Assembly: GCF_014851915.1 (NCBI RefSeq)
Contig: NZ_JACVAP010000006.1
Span: forward strand, 1-64,000
Length of the DNA: 64,000 nucleotides
Direction of reading: 5' to 3'
DNA from: Xanthomonas sp. XNM01
Lineage (GTDB): Bacteria > Pseudomonadota > Gammaproteobacteria > Xanthomonadales > Xanthomonadaceae
The notes beneath the pieces were generated by a model that saw only the letters and a list, made by a program, of their open reading frames with translations, had not been told where the DNA came from and ran no database searches. The position numbers were made by a program, and so were the translations under genes. This document shows positions 9,194-19,536 of the stretch, piece by piece (positions within the stretch are counted from its first letter, which is position 1; every line of letters begins with the position of its first letter).

Positions 9194-10606
9194 ATGCAGG
9201 AGCAAGGGCAGGGCACGACGGTCGCGCGACCGGCGCGGGCGCAGGACGGCCGGACCGCACGCGGGCGTCCGGGCTGGGGCGAGAAGGCCGGCTACGGCGT
9301 CGGCGATTTCGGCTTCAACCTGTACTGGGCCAACATCTCGGCGTTCCTGCTGTTCTTCTATACCGACGTGATGGGGCTCGGTGCGGCCGCGGTCGGGACG
9401 ATGATCCTGGTCACCCGCCTGATCGACGCCTTCACCGACCCGCTGATGGGCGCGATCGCCGACCGCACCGGCAGCCGCCATGGACGCTTCCGCCCCTACA
9501 TCCTCTACGGCGCGGTGCCGCTGGCGTTGACCGGCGTGCTGACCTGGACCGTGCCCGATCTGGATGCCGGTGGCCGCCTCGTCTGGGCCTACATCACCTT
9601 CAGCCTGATGATGCTGGCCTACACCGTGGTCAGCATCCCGTACTCGGCGCTGTCGGGGGTGATGACCGCCGACAGCCAGCAGCGCACCACGCTGATCAGC
9701 TTCCGCTTCATCGCCGCGTTCGCCGGCACCACCGTGGTCAACTGGCTGACGCTGGACCTGGTGCGCTGGCTCGGCCGCGGCGACGATGCGCTCGGCTGGC
9801 AGCTGACCCTGGGCGCGTACGGCATCGTGGCGGTGGCGATGTTCGCGATCGTGTTCGCCACCACGCGCGAGCGGATCGCGCCACCGGTGCAGCAGCAGCG
9901 CACGCCGGTACGCCAGGACCTGCTCGACCTGCTCCACAACCGGCCGTGGCTGGTGCTGTTCGCGCTGGCGCTGATCATCATGGTCACCATCGTCATGCGG
10001 GGTGGCTCGGTCGCCTACTACCTGAAGTACCACGTCGAGCGCGCCGACCTGACCGGCGCCTTCCTCGGCGTCTATTCGATCGCGCTGGCGCTGGGGGCGG
10101 CGCTGACGCCGCTGATGACGCGCTACGTGGACAAGAAGCGGCTGATGGTCTGGCTGATGGCCGGCGTGGGCGTGCTCAGCTGCGCGATGTTCTTCGTACC
10201 CAGGGACGCGATCTGGGCGCTGTTCGCGCTCAACGCCGCGGTCGGCCTGCTGCTCGGGCCGAAGTCGCCGCTGGCGTTCTCGATGTATGCCGACTGTGCC
10301 GACTACACCGAATGGAAGACCGGGCGCCGCGCCACCGCGATGACGTTCTCGGCGGCGACGTTCTCGCAGAAGCTCGGCGGCGCGCTGGCCGCGGCGGTGA
10401 TCGCCTGGACACTCGCCGGCATGGGCTACGTGGCCAACCAGGCGCAGTCCGACGCCTCGCGGCTGGGCATCGTGCTGCTGCTGACCGTGATTCCCGGCCT
10501 GGTCGCGTTTCTGGCGGCCTGGGTGATGCGCTTCTATCCGCTGGACGACACCGTGCTGGCCCAGGTCCAGGCCGACCTGCAGCAGCGACGCGAGGTGAAC
10601 ACGTGA
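9194..10606 (+). CDS. GPH-family (MFS) sugar:cation symporter
   Basis: 470 aa, 12 predicted membrane segments, with glycoside-pentoside-hexuronide symporter features: [13 protein letters not shown] near the N-terminus, the [22 protein letters not shown] loop region, and [26 protein letters not shown] in the second half. It moves a glycoside across the inner membrane with Na+ or H+. The ATG at 9194 follows AGGGAG closely and gives a normal cytoplasmic leader. Its stop overlaps the next gene's GTG by 4 nt (GTGA). The partner genes suggest that the cargo is cellobionic acid. Confidence 0.9.
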   Translation: MQEQGQGTTVARPARAQDGRTARGRPGWGEKAGYGVGDFGFNLYWANISAFLLFFYTDVMGLGAAAVGTMILVTRLIDAFTDPLMGAIADRTGSRHGRFRPYILYGAVPLALTGVLTWTVPDLDAGGRLVWAYITFSLMMLAYTVVSIPYSALSGVMTADSQQRTTLISFRFIAAFAGTTVVNWLTLDLVRWLGRGDDALGWQLTLGAYGIVAVAMFAIVFATTRERIAPPVQQQRTPVRQDLLDLLHNRPWLVLFALALIIMVTIVMRGGSVAYYLKYHVERADLTGAFLGVYSIALALGAALTPLMTRYVDKKRLMVWLMAGVGVLSCAMFFVPRDAIWALFALNAAVGLLLGPKSPLAFSMYADCADYTEWKTGRRATAMTFSAATFSQKLGGALAAAVIAWTLAGMGYVANQAQSDASRLGIVLLLTVIPGLVAFLAAWVMRFYPLDDTVLAQVQADLQQRREVNT

Positions 10607-12975
10607 ACGCCCCCATTCCCTGCCGCTTCCTGGACGACGGACGTCGGCTGGTGCTGGACAGCCCGACCGCGATGCCGCAGGCCAGCACCTTCCTGTGGAA
10701 CCGGCGCATGCTGCTGCAGCTCAACTGCCGCGGCTTCGCCACCGCGCAGTTCATGCAGCCCGAGCCGGCCAAGTACGCGCATGCGCCCACGCTCGAGGCG
10801 CGCACCTTCATGCAGCCCGAGCAGCCGTACTACGCCCATCACCCGGGCCGCTTCTGCTACGTGAAGGATGAAGAGGACGGGGCCCTGTTCTCGGTGCCGC
10901 ACGAGCCGGTCCGGCGCACGCCGGAGACCTTCGCGTTCGTGGCCGGGCTGGGCGATGCGGCCTGGCAGGTGCGCAACGACGGCATCGAAATCGACTGGGG
11001 CGTGGCGCTGCCGGTCGACGACGTCGCCGAGCTGTGGACGCTGCGCGTGCGCAACCGCAGTGGCCGCGTACGCCGGATCAGCGTGTATCCGTACTTCCCG
11101 GTCGGCTACATGTCGTGGATGAACCAGTCCGGCGCGCACCGCGCGGACCTGGGCGCGCTGGTCTGCGCGAGCGTCACGCCGTACCAGAAGGTCGAGGACC
11201 ACTTCCGCCAGCGCGACTTCAAGGACCGCACCGTCCTGCTGTACGACCGCGTGCCGGATGCGTGGGAAGCCAACCAGGCCGTGTTCGAGGGCGAAGGCGG
11301 CCTGCATGCGCCGTCGTCCGTCACCGGGCAGCCGGTGCTGGGCGGGGGCGACGCGCTGTACGAGATGCCCACCGCCGCGCTGCAGTACCGTCTTGCGCTC
11401 GATCCGGACGAGGTGCGGACGTTCCGCTTCGTGTTCGCGCCCGCACGGGACGATGCGGAAGTCCGCGCGCTGCGTGCGCGCCTGCTCGGTGGCGCGGCCT
11501 TCGCCACCGCGGCGTCCGCCTACGCCGGCTACCTGCGGGGGGCCGAGGGCTGCCTCCGGATCGAGACACCCGATCCGTGGCTGGATGCGTTCGCCAACCA
11601 CTGGCTGCCGCGGCAGGTGTACTACCACGGCGACGTGAACCGCCTGACCACCGATCCGCAGACGCGCAACTTCCTGCAGGACCACATGGGGATGGCGTAC
11701 CTGGCGCCGGCCACCGCGCGCGCTTCCTTCCTGCACGCGCTGTCGCAGCAGGAACCCAGCGGCGCGATGCCGGACGGCATCCTGCTGATCGCCGGCGCCG
11801 AACTGAAGTACATCAACCAGGTGCCGCACACCGACCACTGCGTGTGGCTGCCGGTCTGCCTGCAGGCCTACCTGGACGAGACCGGCGACGATGCGCTCCT
11901 CGATGTCGTCGTGACCGATCGCCACGGCGTGCCGGCCAGCGTGGCCGAACGCATCGACCGCGCGATGCGCTGGCTGCTGCAGGCGCGCGACGCGCGTGGA
12001 CTGAGCTACATCGCGCAGGGCGACTGGTGCGACCCGATGAACATGGTCGGGTGGAAGGGCCGTGGCGTCTCGGGCTGGCTGTCGCTGGCCAGCGCGCATG
12101 CACTGCGGCTGTGGGCCGACATCCGCGGGCGGCAGGGCGATGCCGAGGCGGCCGAGGTGTTCCGCAGTGGCGCGGCCGACCTGTGCGCGGCGGTGAACGC
12201 GCGCCTCTGGGATGGCGACTGGTACGGCCGCGGCATCACCGACGACGGTGTCGTGTTCGGCGTCCGCGCCGATCGCGAGGGGCGCATCTACCTCAACCCG
12301 CAGAGCTGGGCGATGCTGGCCGGCGCCGCCGACCCGGCGCAGCAGGCACGGATGCTGGCGGCGGTCGACGCGCAGCTGGTGACGCCCTACGGCGTGACCA
12401 TGCTCGGCCCGGCGTACACCGGCATGCGCGACGACGTGGGCCGCCTGACCCAGAAATTCCCCGGCTCCGCCGAGAATGGCGCGGTCTACAACCACGCCGC
12501 CGCGTTCTACCTGCATGCGCTGTACCGCGCCGGCGAGGGCGACCGCGCCTGGCAGGTGCTGCGCGCGATGCTGCCCAGCGGCGAGGTGCAGGACTGCCTG
12601 CAGCGTGGCCAGCTGCCGGTGTTCGTGCCCAACTACTACCGCGGCGCGTGGCACGAGCATCCGCGCACCGCCGGCCGCTCCAGCCAGCTGTGCAACACCG
12701 GCACCGCCGCATGGATGTACCGCTGCCTGATCGAAGGCCTGTTTGGTCTGCGTGGCGATGGCGCGCTGCTGCGCATCGCCCCGCAGCTGCCGTCGCACTG
12801 GCCGGCCGCGCGGGTGCTGCGTCGCTTCCGGGGCGCCGAGTGCGAGGTCGACTATGTGCGCGTCGCCGGCCACGGCCGGATGCGGATCCTGCTCGACGGC
12901 GTGCCGCTGGAGGGCGATGCGTTCCGGCCACGGCAGGGACAGCGCCACCGGCTGCGGGTGGAACTGCCTGCATGA
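10603..12975 (+). CDS. GH94 phosphorylase, probable cellobionic acid phosphorylase
   Basis: 790 aa. The fold follows family GH94: N-terminal beta-sandwich (~1-290), linker, (alpha/alpha)6 barrel (~320-720) and a small C-terminal beta part. The D474-W-C-D477 motif in [10 protein letters not shown] matches the DWND-type motif that carries the catalytic Asp, and [11 protein letters not shown] (621-631) matches a phosphate-site region. GH94 includes cellobiose, chitobiose and cellobionic acid phosphorylases. The coupled gluconokinase gene favours the last: cellobionate + Pi gives glucose 1-phosphate + gluconate. Start GTG overlaps the symporter stop; the stop overlaps gluconokinase (ATGA). Family is certain, substrate inferred from context. 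Confidence 0.85.
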   Translation: MNAPIPCRFLDDGRRLVLDSPTAMPQASTFLWNRRMLLQLNCRGFATAQFMQPEPAKYAHAPTLEARTFMQPEQPYYAHHPGRFCYVKDEEDGALFSVPHEPVRRTPETFAFVAGLGDAAWQVRNDGIEIDWGVALPVDDVAELWTLRVRNRSGRVRRISVYPYFPVGYMSWMNQSGAHRADLGALVCASVTPYQKVEDHFRQRDFKDRTVLLYDRVPDAWEANQAVFEGEGGLHAPSSVTGQPVLGGGDALYEMPTAALQYRLALDPDEVRTFRFVFAPARDDAEVRALRARLLGGAAFATAASAYAGYLRGAEGCLRIETPDPWLDAFANHWLPRQVYYHGDVNRLTTDPQTRNFLQDHMGMAYLAPATARASFLHALSQQEPSGAMPDGILLIAGAELKYINQVPHTDHCVWLPVCLQAYLDETGDDALLDVVVTDRHGVPASVAERIDRAMRWLLQARDARGLSYIAQGDWCDPMNMVGWKGRGVSGWLSLASAHALRLWADIRGRQGDAEAAEVFRSGAADLCAAVNARLWDGDWYGRGITDDGVVFGVRADREGRIYLNPQSWAMLAGAADPAQQARMLAAVDAQLVTPYGVTMLGPAYTGMRDDVGRLTQKFPGSAENGAVYNHAAAFYLHALYRAGEGDRAWQVLRAMLPSGEVQDCLQRGQLPVFVPNYYRGAWHEHPRTAGRSSQLCNTGTAAWMYRCLIEGLFGLRGDGALLRIAPQLPSHWPAARVLRRFRGAECEVDYVRVAGHGRMRILLDGVPLEGDAFRPRQGQRHRLRVELPA

Positions 12976-13481
12976 GCGCGACGCGGATCGCGGTGGTGAT
13001 GGGCGTGTCCGGCAGCGGCAAGAGCACGCTCGCGCAGGCGTTGTCCGTCGCATGGCCGGGCACGTTTCTGGATGCCGACGACGTGCACAGCGCGCGTGCA
13101 CGTGCGCGGATGGCATCCGGCCTGCCGCTGACCGATCGCATGCGCCTGCCCTGGGTGCGCAGGCTCGCGGCCGAGCTGCAGCGGCGCGACGCCGCGGGCG
13201 AGCGCGTGGTGCTGGCATTCTCCGGCCTGCGCCGGCGCCACCGCGACATGCTGCGCGCCACCGGCCTGCCACTGCGGTTCCTGTTCCTGCAGGGCGATGC
13301 CGACCTGATCGCGGCACGGATGCGCGCGCGGAGCGGCCACTTCATGCCCGGCACGCTGCTGGCCAGCCAGTTCGCGGCGCTGGAGCCGCCGCTGCAGGAG
13401 GCGGACGTCGTGCCGATCGCCGCCGATCTGGCGCCGCCGGCACAGCTGGCGCGCGCGCTGGCCGCGCTGGCGGCGCGCTAG
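12972..13481 (+). CDS. gntK: Gluconokinase (thermoresistant GntK/IdnK type)
   Basis: 169 aa, normal length for the small P-loop gluconokinases. GVSGSGKST (residues 11-19) is the Walker A motif. LDADDVH, the [15 protein letters not shown] stretch and [14 protein letters not shown] follow family signatures. It phosphorylates gluconate to 6-phosphogluconate in the cytoplasm, feeding the Entner-Doudoroff or pentose phosphate pathways. Its ATG overlaps the GH94 stop by 4 nt, so it is translated with it. It would consume the gluconate released by the phosphorylase. Confidence 0.93.
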   Translation: MSATRIAVVMGVSGSGKSTLAQALSVAWPGTFLDADDVHSARARARMASGLPLTDRMRLPWVRRLAAELQRRDAAGERVVLAFSGLRRRHRDMLRATGLPLRFLFLQGDADLIAARMRARSGHFMPGTLLASQFAALEPPLQEADVVPIAADLAPPAQLARALAALAAR

Positions 13482-13497
13482 CGCGGCACCGCGCGCG

Positions 13498-14862
13498 TCA
13501 TGCCTGGCCGAGCAGGTCGACGGCGATCTGTTCGGCCTGCACGCGCAGTTCCGGCACCGCGATGGTTTCCCACAGGTTGCCGATGCGCAGGCTGCCGATG
13601 ACCCGAAGCGCGGGCTGCGGGCGGCCGTCCGCATCGATCAGTGCGCCGTCCGGCGCGCTGGCCAGGCCGATGCCATGCGGGCCCGGGCGCACCAGGCCCC
13701 GGCCCACCAGGGCTTCCAGCAGCGGGTTGCGCATCGCCTGGATGCGCAGCTCCAGCCCGGTGGCATTGATCACCGTTTCCACGTCCAGGTTCAGGAAGCT
13801 GCCATCCGCCCGGCGTGCGCCGACCTGCACGCAGCGCTGGCCGGCGGCGACCATGTCCAGTCGCCCGCGGTGCAGCTGCAGCTGCCCGCTGTCGCGCAGC
13901 GCCTGCATGCGGGCGTGGACCTCGGGGGCCACCCGGTGCCGATGGACGTCCCAGTAACGGACGACATGGCGCAGGAAGCGCCGCTGTTCGTGCTCCGGCA
14001 GCGAGCGCCACAGCGCCTGGCCGTGCGGACGCAGCCGCTCCATCACCGCCTGCCAGGGCAGGCCCTGCGCGGTGGCCGCGCGCGCCAGGCGCCGCAGCTG
14101 GCGGACCCGCGCGCGCAGGTCCATCGCCAGCAGGCCGTCGATGTCGACCTCGACGCTGCCCGGCGCGGTCGTGTGCGCCAGCGGCAGCAGCGCATGCCGC
14201 GACAGCAGGTGGATGCGCCCACGATGCCCGTTGGCGGCCAGGGTGAGGATCGCGTCGACCATGCTCAGGCCGGTGCCGACGATGCAGACATCGGCGTGTG
14301 CGGGAATGGCGGCCACGCCGGCGTAGTCCCAGGCGTCGACCCTGCGTGGCGCGGCCAGTGCGCTGGCGCCGCGCGCGGGGAGCGGACGCGGCGTGTTGCC
14401 GGCCGCCAGCACCACGCGCGTGGCGCGGAGCGTGGCTCCGCTGTCGAGGGTCAGGACGGTGCCGTCGGCGTCCCGGTCCAGATCCAGCACGCGGGCGGCC
14501 ACATGGTCCAGGCGCGTGCGCGCAGCGGCGATCGCCTGCTGCAGGCGGTCCTGCAGGTACAGCCCGTACTCGCGCCGCGTCGCGTAGGTGGCGGCCAGGG
14601 TGTCGCGCGGGATCCGCGGCGCGCGCGCGGCGATGAACGCCAGGAAATCGTCCGGCTGGCCGGCGAACGCGCTCATCTTGCCGGTGGGCACGTTGAGCAG
14701 GTGTTCGGGCTGCCGGGTCGAATACGCGACGCCCTGGGCCAGGGTGTCGCCGGGCTCGATCAGGACGATCCGCGTGGAGGCGTCGGCGCGTGCGAGCAGC
14801 TGGATCGCGACCAGGGCACCGGCCGCGCCGCCGCCGATGATGGCGATGTCGTGCGATTGCAT
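13498..14862 (-). CDS. FAD/NAD(P)-binding protein (NAD_binding_9 family)
   Basis: 454 aa. Rossmann FAD-binding GGGAAG (residues 10-15), then EPGDTLAQGVAYST and LLNVPTGKMSAFA, characteristic of the HpxO/YdhS-like NAD_binding_9 family (PF13454). A second nucleotide motif, VCIVGTGLSMVDAILTL, is in the middle. The true reaction of this family is poorly known (amino-acid or urate hydroxylase-like members exist). It is convergent with gluconokinase (16-nt gap) and lies upstream of nothing on its own strand, so it is probably monocistronic. A TAGAAT box 6 nt before the ATG suggests a leaderless mRNA. Confidence 0.8.
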   Translation of the reverse strand: MQSHDIAIIGGGAAGALVAIQLLARADASTRIVLIEPGDTLAQGVAYSTRQPEHLLNVPTGKMSAFAGQPDDFLAFIAARAPRIPRDTLAATYATRREYGLYLQDRLQQAIAAARTRLDHVAARVLDLDRDADGTVLTLDSGATLRATRVVLAAGNTPRPLPARGASALAAPRRVDAWDYAGVAAIPAHADVCIVGTGLSMVDAILTLAANGHRGRIHLLSRHALLPLAHTTAPGSVEVDIDGLLAMDLRARVRQLRRLARAATAQGLPWQAVMERLRPHGQALWRSLPEHEQRRFLRHVVRYWDVHRHRVAPEVHARMQALRDSGQLQLHRGRLDMVAAGQRCVQVGARRADGSFLNLDVETVINATGLELRIQAMRNPLLEALVGRGLVRPGPHGIGLASAPDGALIDADGRPQPALRVIGSLRIGNLWETIAVPELRVQAEQIAVDLLGQA

Positions 14863-14868
14863 GCGCCG

Positions 14869-14874
14869 ATTCTA
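14869..14874 (-). promoter_or_regulatory. -10 box giving a leaderless transcript
   Basis: On the minus strand TAGAAT is followed by 6 nt and then the ATG of the FAD protein gene, so transcription would begin at or next to the A of ATG. No clear -35 is visible. Confidence 0.5.
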
Positions 14875-14897
14875 CCGCCCGGGCCTGCCGGCACGGG

Positions 14898-16310
14898 TCA
14901 CATGAACGAGTCGGCCAGCCGCGCCAGCCCTTCCAGGCTGCGGCGCCAGGCCGGCCGCCTGCGCCACTGCGCGAGGTCCAGCGCTTCGGCATCGGCCAGG
15001 TAGTCGTCCTCGATCGCGCGCATCCGCGCGACCACGTCGCGGTCGTAGCAGACCAGGCCGATCTCGGCGTTGAGCGCGAACGAGCGGATGTCCAGGTTGA
15101 TCGAGCCGACCAGGGCGATGTCGTCGTCCACGCTGAGGTGCTTGGCGTGCAGGAAGCGCGGCCGGTACAGCGCGATCTTCACCCCGGCCAGCAGCAGTTC
15201 CTCGTAGTACGCATGCTGGGCCCAGGCGGTCAGGCGCTGGTTGTTGCTGGCCGACAGGATCAGCTGCACGTCCACGCCCGACAGCGCGGCGATGCGCAGC
15301 GCGCTGAGGGTGGCGTCGTCGGGAACGAAGTACGGCGTGGTCAGCACCAGCCGGCGCTGGGCCAGGTGGATCAGCGCGTTGACCGTGTCGCGCGCGTTGC
15401 CGAACGGGTAGGCCGGGCCGCTGGGCAGCAGCTGCAGCGCCACGTCGTCGGCGTGCACCGGGCGCGCGGTCGGCACCGGCAGCGCGTCGCCGGTTTCCAG
15501 GTACCAGTCGCTGGCGAACACCGCTTCCAGGTGCGACACCGCCGGCCCGCGCACGCGGGCGACCAGTTCGCGGTTCGGGTGGCCGGGCACGAAGCGGGCG
15601 TCGGCCAGGTTCTGCGAACCGACGTAACCGACGTGGTCGTCGATCACCGCGATCTTGCGATGGTTGCGCAGGTCCATGCGCCCGCTGCGGCGCCAGCGCA
15701 GGCCGCCGGGCAGCATCTCGTGCACGTCCACGCCGGCCCGCCGCAGGCGGTGCGCGTAGCGGCGCAGGCCGCGCTTGGCGCCGACGGCGTCCAGCAGCAC
15801 CCGGCAGTGGATGCCGCGCGCGGTCGCCCGCAGCAGGGCCTCGACCACCGCGTCGCCGACCGCGTCGTCGAACATCAGGTAGTACAGCAGGTGCACGCGC
15901 TCGCTGGCGGCATCGATGTCGGCGATCAGCGCCGCCAGCGAGGCGTCGTAGTCGTCCAGCAGCTCGACCGCATTGCCGCGCACCGGCATGAAGTCGCCCA
16001 GGCGCTCGATCAACGGCGCCATCTCGGCGCTGGCGCCACCTGGCGGCGTCCAGCGCAGCGCCTGCTGCGGAGCCTGGCCGATGCGGATCGCCTGCGAGGC
16101 CTGCGCCTGGCGCAGGATCCGCTCGCGCGACAGCCAGGGATGGCCGAACAGCAGGTACAGCGGCAGTCCCAGCAGCGGCAGGAAGCCGACCAGCAGCAGC
16201 CAGCTGCGCGCCGCGGCCGGGGTGCTGCGGGTGGGGATCCAGAACAGCGCGGCGACCCGGATCAACCAGTCCAGGATCAGCAGGATCAGCGGCAACCAGT
16301 CCGGGGTCAT
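14898..16310 (-). CDS. cls: Cardiolipin synthase (PLD family)
   Basis: 470 aa. Two N-terminal membrane segments (residues ~5-25 and ~36-56) are followed by two phospholipase D domains. The first HKD motif is H217-x-K219-x4-D224 (NHRKIAVIDD); the second is in FLHAKHLSVDDD near the C-terminus; both are followed by GSxN. This matches ClsA-type cardiolipin synthases, which condense two phosphatidylglycerols at the inner membrane. ATG 16310 gives the usual start (MTPDWLPLIL); an in-frame ATG at 16355 is possible. It is separated from the FAD gene by 35 nt with the same orientation. Confidence 0.92.
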   Translation of the reverse strand: MTPDWLPLILLILDWLIRVAALFWIPTRSTPAAARSWLLLVGFLPLLGLPLYLLFGHPWLSRERILRQAQASQAIRIGQAPQQALRWTPPGGASAEMAPLIERLGDFMPVRGNAVELLDDYDASLAALIADIDAASERVHLLYYLMFDDAVGDAVVEALLRATARGIHCRVLLDAVGAKRGLRRYAHRLRRAGVDVHEMLPGGLRWRRSGRMDLRNHRKIAVIDDHVGYVGSQNLADARFVPGHPNRELVARVRGPAVSHLEAVFASDWYLETGDALPVPTARPVHADDVALQLLPSGPAYPFGNARDTVNALIHLAQRRLVLTTPYFVPDDATLSALRIAALSGVDVQLILSASNNQRLTAWAQHAYYEELLLAGVKIALYRPRFLHAKHLSVDDDIALVGSINLDIRSFALNAEIGLVCYDRDVVARMRAIEDDYLADAEALDLAQWRRRPAWRRSLEGLARLADSFM

Positions 16311-16731
16311 CCGATGGCCGGGGAGAGGGGCATGGCCCGATTCTGCCTGCATGCGCGCAGGTGCGCCGTCATGGTCCCGGTCCGTGCCGGATGCTGGACG
16401 TTGCTGGTCCGGCCGCGATGCCGACGCGTAAGCACTGCGTACCCATGGACAGCGGGGCTCACGACATCCGACGGCGGGCCATCGCGCGTTTCCGGCCGCG
16501 TCGGCGGTGGGGGCGGCGCTGACGCAGTGAGTGATCTGCCTGCCTGTGGCTACCGGAATCGCGGCATGCAAGGTCCGGGAGCGCCTGTGTCGCACCAAGG
16601 GCAGCCGAACGGTGTCCTGCATGTATCCGGAAGCCACACTCGAAGCGTGTGATCTGGCTGCGCCTGTCCGGTCGGGTCCGGCGGCTTCGGCGATCCGTCA
16701 TGCCGACATCAGGATGCCGGCATGCAGGCAA
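16311..16731. other. Intergenic region, nothing recognised
   Basis: About 420 nt between cls and the L33 terminator. It must hold the cls promoter on the minus strand. Overlapping open frames exist on both strands but show no recognisable protein, and I see no RNA gene. Confidence 0.5.
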
Positions 16732-16760
16732 AGAAAAACCCGCCGTGAGGCGGGTTCTTC
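16732..16760 (-). terminator. Intrinsic terminator of rpmB-rpmG
   Basis: On the minus strand AACCCGCC pairs with GGCGGGTT around a TCAC loop and is followed by TTTC, 25 nt after the rpmG stop. Confidence 0.8.
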
Positions 16761-16784
16761 ATGCGTACCGGAAGGCGACCGGTC

Positions 16785-16949
16785 TTACTTGATCTTGCCT
16801 TCCTTGTACGGCACATGCTTGCGGACGACGGGATCGTACTTCTTGATCTCCATCTTGCCGGGCGTGTTCTTCTTGTTCTTGTCGGTGGTGTAGAAGTGGC
16901 CGGTGCCGGCCGAGGAGATCAGGCGGATCTTGTCGCGCTTGGAAGCCAT
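16785..16949 (-). CDS. rpmG: 50S ribosomal protein L33
   Basis: 54 aa, normal length. Reads [20 protein letters not shown]... and ends ...[10 protein letters not shown], the proteobacterial L33 sequence. It lacks the CxxC zinc ribbon pairs, so it is the zinc-independent (C-minus) form. GAGGAG lies ~10 nt before the ATG. It follows rpmB after 13 nt, the standard rpmB-rpmG operon. Confidence 0.97.
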   Translation of the reverse strand: MASKRDKIRLISSAGTGHFYTTDKNKKNTPGKMEIKKYDPVVRKHVPYKEGKIK

Positions 16950-16962
16950 GGTCGATTACTCC

Positions 16963-17199
16963 TCAGATCTTCTCGCCGCGTGCACGCAGCTCGGCGAGGA
17001 CGGTGTCGATGCCGTTCTTGTCGATGGTGCGCAGCGCAGCAGCGGAAACACGCAGCTTCACCCAACGGTTCTCGGAGGCCACCCAGAAGCGGCGCTCGTG
17101 CAGGTTGGGGAGAAAGCGGCGGCGGGTCTTGTTGTTTGCGTGCGAGACGTTGTTGCCGGTCTGCACGCCCTTGCCGGTAACTTGGCAAACGCGGGACAT
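16963..17199 (-). CDS. rpmB: 50S ribosomal protein L28
   Basis: 78 aa, normal length. [20 protein letters not shown], then [15 protein letters not shown] and [13 protein letters not shown] are classic L28. Start ATG 17199 is preceded by a GAGGTG ribosome site; the in-frame extension to 17259 is not L28-like. First gene of rpmB-rpmG. Confidence 0.97.
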   Translation of the reverse strand: MSRVCQVTGKGVQTGNNVSHANNKTRRRFLPNLHERRFWVASENRWVKLRVSAAALRTIDKNGIDTVLAELRARGEKI

Positions 17200-17539
17200 A
17201 CGCACCTCGAAAGGTCTGATTGTCGCCCATAGCCCGGGAGACGGCGGCCCAGCGGGCAATCCGGAAGGCCGGATGCGCCGCGCGCGAGTCGGTGGGAAAT
17301 CGCCGCGATGCGGCCGGTCGTCGCGCTACCGGCAGCGACCCGGAGACGATCCGGGCGCAGCGAGCCGGGCATCATGCCAGAGGCCGGCCCACAGGGCAAG
17401 TCGTGCCCGATGCCCGGTCCAGGCGCCGGGACCGGGACGGTGGCGGCCTCCGTCGCCAGCCCGGGCCGGGCCTGCGGGCGGCAGCGCAGGCCGCGGCCAA
17501 GACAGGGGGCCTGGCCTGCGGGTCCTGCAGCCGCGTCGC
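17200..17539. other. Intergenic region between rpmB and the DUF885 gene
   Basis: 340 nt, expected to carry the rpmB-rpmG promoter on the minus strand and the 3' untranslated part of the DUF885 gene. No coding, RNA or repeat feature recognised. Confidence 0.5.
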
Positions 17540-19345
17540 TCAGGGCGCCTTCGGTGCCTCCGGCGCGGCCTGGCGGGCGTTGGCGATGAACGCGCCGATC
17601 CGCTCCTCCAGCACCGGCAGGGTCACCGAGCCTTCGGCCAGCACCGCGTCGTGGAAGGCCTTGATGTCGAAGCGGTCGCCCAGCTCGCGCTCGGCCTGGG
17701 CGCGCAGGCGCACGATCGCGATCTCGCCCAGCTTGTAGCTCAGCGCCTGCGCCGGCCAGGAGATGTAGCGGTCGACTTCGGTGGTGACCTCGTGCTCGCT
17801 CAGCGCGGTGCGGTCGCGCAGGTAGGCCAGCGCCTGCTCGCGGCTCCAGCCGTAGTGGTGCACGCCGGTGTCGATGACCAGCCGGCTGGCCCGCCACATC
17901 TCGTAGGTCAGGCGGCCGAAGTCCTCGTAGGGCGTCTCGTAGATGCCCATCTCCTTGCCCAGCTTCTCGGTGTACAGCGCCCAGCCCTCCCCGTAGGCGG
18001 AGATGTAGCTGTCGCGGCGGAACGCCGGCAGCGCGCCCTGTTCCTGGCTCAGCGCGGCCTGCAGCGAATGCCCGGGCGAGGATTCGTGCAGGGTCAGCGC
18101 CGGCAGGTTGTACAGCGGGCGCGAGGGCAGATCGTAGGTGTTGACCCAGTAGGTGCCCAGGCCGCCACGGCCGGCGGTCCAGAACGGAGCGATGTCGTCG
18201 GGCACCGGCACGATGGTGAAGCGCCCGCGCGGCAGGGTGCCGATGTACTGGCCGATCACGCCGTCCACGCGCTTGGAGATCCACGCCGCGCGTTCGAGCA
18301 GGCGCTGCGGCTCGGTCGCGTAGAACTGCGGGTCGGTGCGCAGGAACTGCAGGAAGTCGGCGAAGCGCGTCTGCGGACTGCGGCCGGTGAAACCGATCTG
18401 GTCGATGATCGCGTCCATCTCGGCCTGGATCCGGGCCACGTCCTCCAGGCCGATGCGGTGGATCTGTTCCGGCGTCAGCTCCAGCGTTGTGTACTTGCGG
18501 ATCTGCTGGCGGTAGAACGCCTCGCCGTCGGGCATCGCTTCGGCGGCCAGCGTGGTCCGCGCCTGCGGCACGTACTCCTCGCGGAAGAACGTGCGCAGCG
18601 TGGCGTAGGCGGGGATCACCGACTGCGCGATCGCGCGCTGCGCCTCCTGCTGCAGCGCGCGCTGCTCGGCCGCCGGGATTTGCGCCGGCAGCCGCTTGAA
18701 CGGCGCGTACAGCGCGGCCTCGGTGGGGTCCTTCAGGTCGGCGACCGCGGCGATCGAGCCCTCGCGGCCGTCCAGCACCGCGCGCGGCACGCTGAAACCG
18801 CGGGCCAGGCCGGCACGCATGTTGTCGGTCTGCTGGGCGAAGTAGCGCGGCACGTCGTCCAGCCGCGCGATGTAGGCGCGGTACTCGGCCGGCGTGCGCA
18901 TCGGCCGGCGCGCCATGAACGACAGGTTCGACCAGAACGAGCTGTCGGAATTGAACGGCATCTCGTAGGCGCGCAGGCGCACCTCGTCTGCCAGGTCCAG
19001 CACCTGCGCGCGGTAGATCGCCAGGTTGATCCGGTTCTCGGCCGACAGCGCCGCGGTGTCGAGCGCATCGAGCTGGCGCAGCACGTCGTCCCAGACCTGC
19101 AGCCGTGCCTGCTGCGCCTGCGGGCCGACATCGGGCAGGCGGGTGCTGGCGCCGCCGCCATCGCTGTCCTCGTCGGCCGCGCCGGTCTGCGCCTGGCGCC
19201 AGGCCCATTCCTTGCCGTAGATGGCTTCGAAACGCTGGTCGGCGCGGGTGGCAGCGGCGGCTGTGGGCGCGGCGGCCTGCGCGGCGGGCGGCAGGAGCAC
19301 CGACGACAGCGCGACGGCCAGGGCGAGGGCGAGCGGGGATTTCAC
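17540..19345 (-). CDS. Secreted DUF885 metallopeptidase-like protein
   Basis: 601 aa with a signal peptide (cut near AQA, residue ~24). DUF885 (PF05960) covers most of the rest. The zinc-type motif HESSPGH in LTLHESSPGHSLQ and the downstream EGWALYTEKLG supply likely metal and catalytic residues (HESxPGH is the family's variant of HExxH). The family is abundant in Xanthomonadaceae and is assumed to be peptidases of the periplasm or outside; the substrate is unknown. Its Ala/Asp-rich N-terminal spacer (residues ~55-70) is unremarkable. It is monocistronic between rpmB and the lipid gene set. Confidence 0.85.
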   Translation of the reverse strand: MKSPLALALAVALSSVLLPPAAQAAAPTAAAATRADQRFEAIYGKEWAWRQAQTGAADEDSDGGGASTRLPDVGPQAQQARLQVWDDVLRQLDALDTAALSAENRINLAIYRAQVLDLADEVRLRAYEMPFNSDSSFWSNLSFMARRPMRTPAEYRAYIARLDDVPRYFAQQTDNMRAGLARGFSVPRAVLDGREGSIAAVADLKDPTEAALYAPFKRLPAQIPAAEQRALQQEAQRAIAQSVIPAYATLRTFFREEYVPQARTTLAAEAMPDGEAFYRQQIRKYTTLELTPEQIHRIGLEDVARIQAEMDAIIDQIGFTGRSPQTRFADFLQFLRTDPQFYATEPQRLLERAAWISKRVDGVIGQYIGTLPRGRFTIVPVPDDIAPFWTAGRGGLGTYWVNTYDLPSRPLYNLPALTLHESSPGHSLQAALSQEQGALPAFRRDSYISAYGEGWALYTEKLGKEMGIYETPYEDFGRLTYEMWRASRLVIDTGVHHYGWSREQALAYLRDRTALSEHEVTTEVDRYISWPAQALSYKLGEIAIVRLRAQAERELGDRFDIKAFHDAVLAEGSVTLPVLEERIGAFIANARQAAPEAPKAP

Positions 19346-19536
19346 GATGGCGGATCCGGACGGCGGATGAAGCGCCGATCATCGCATCCCGACGCCATCC
19401 GGCCATGGGCCGAAGGTCCCTGCGGGCCACCGGCGCGCGTCCGGCGCATGCCCGGCGGCGTCCGGATCAGCTGTTGCGTCGGTACGCTCGAAGCAGGGCG
19501 TCTGGCCGGTCGACGCGGAACGCCGTCGTGCGGTCG

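Noticed and set aside
5541-9260. 1239-aa minus-strand frame and a 1671-aa plus-strand frame (5591-10606) over the hybrid kinase
   Set aside because: Both are shadows of the kinase. Only the 3' part of the plus-strand frame (9194-10606) is real, as the GPH symporter.
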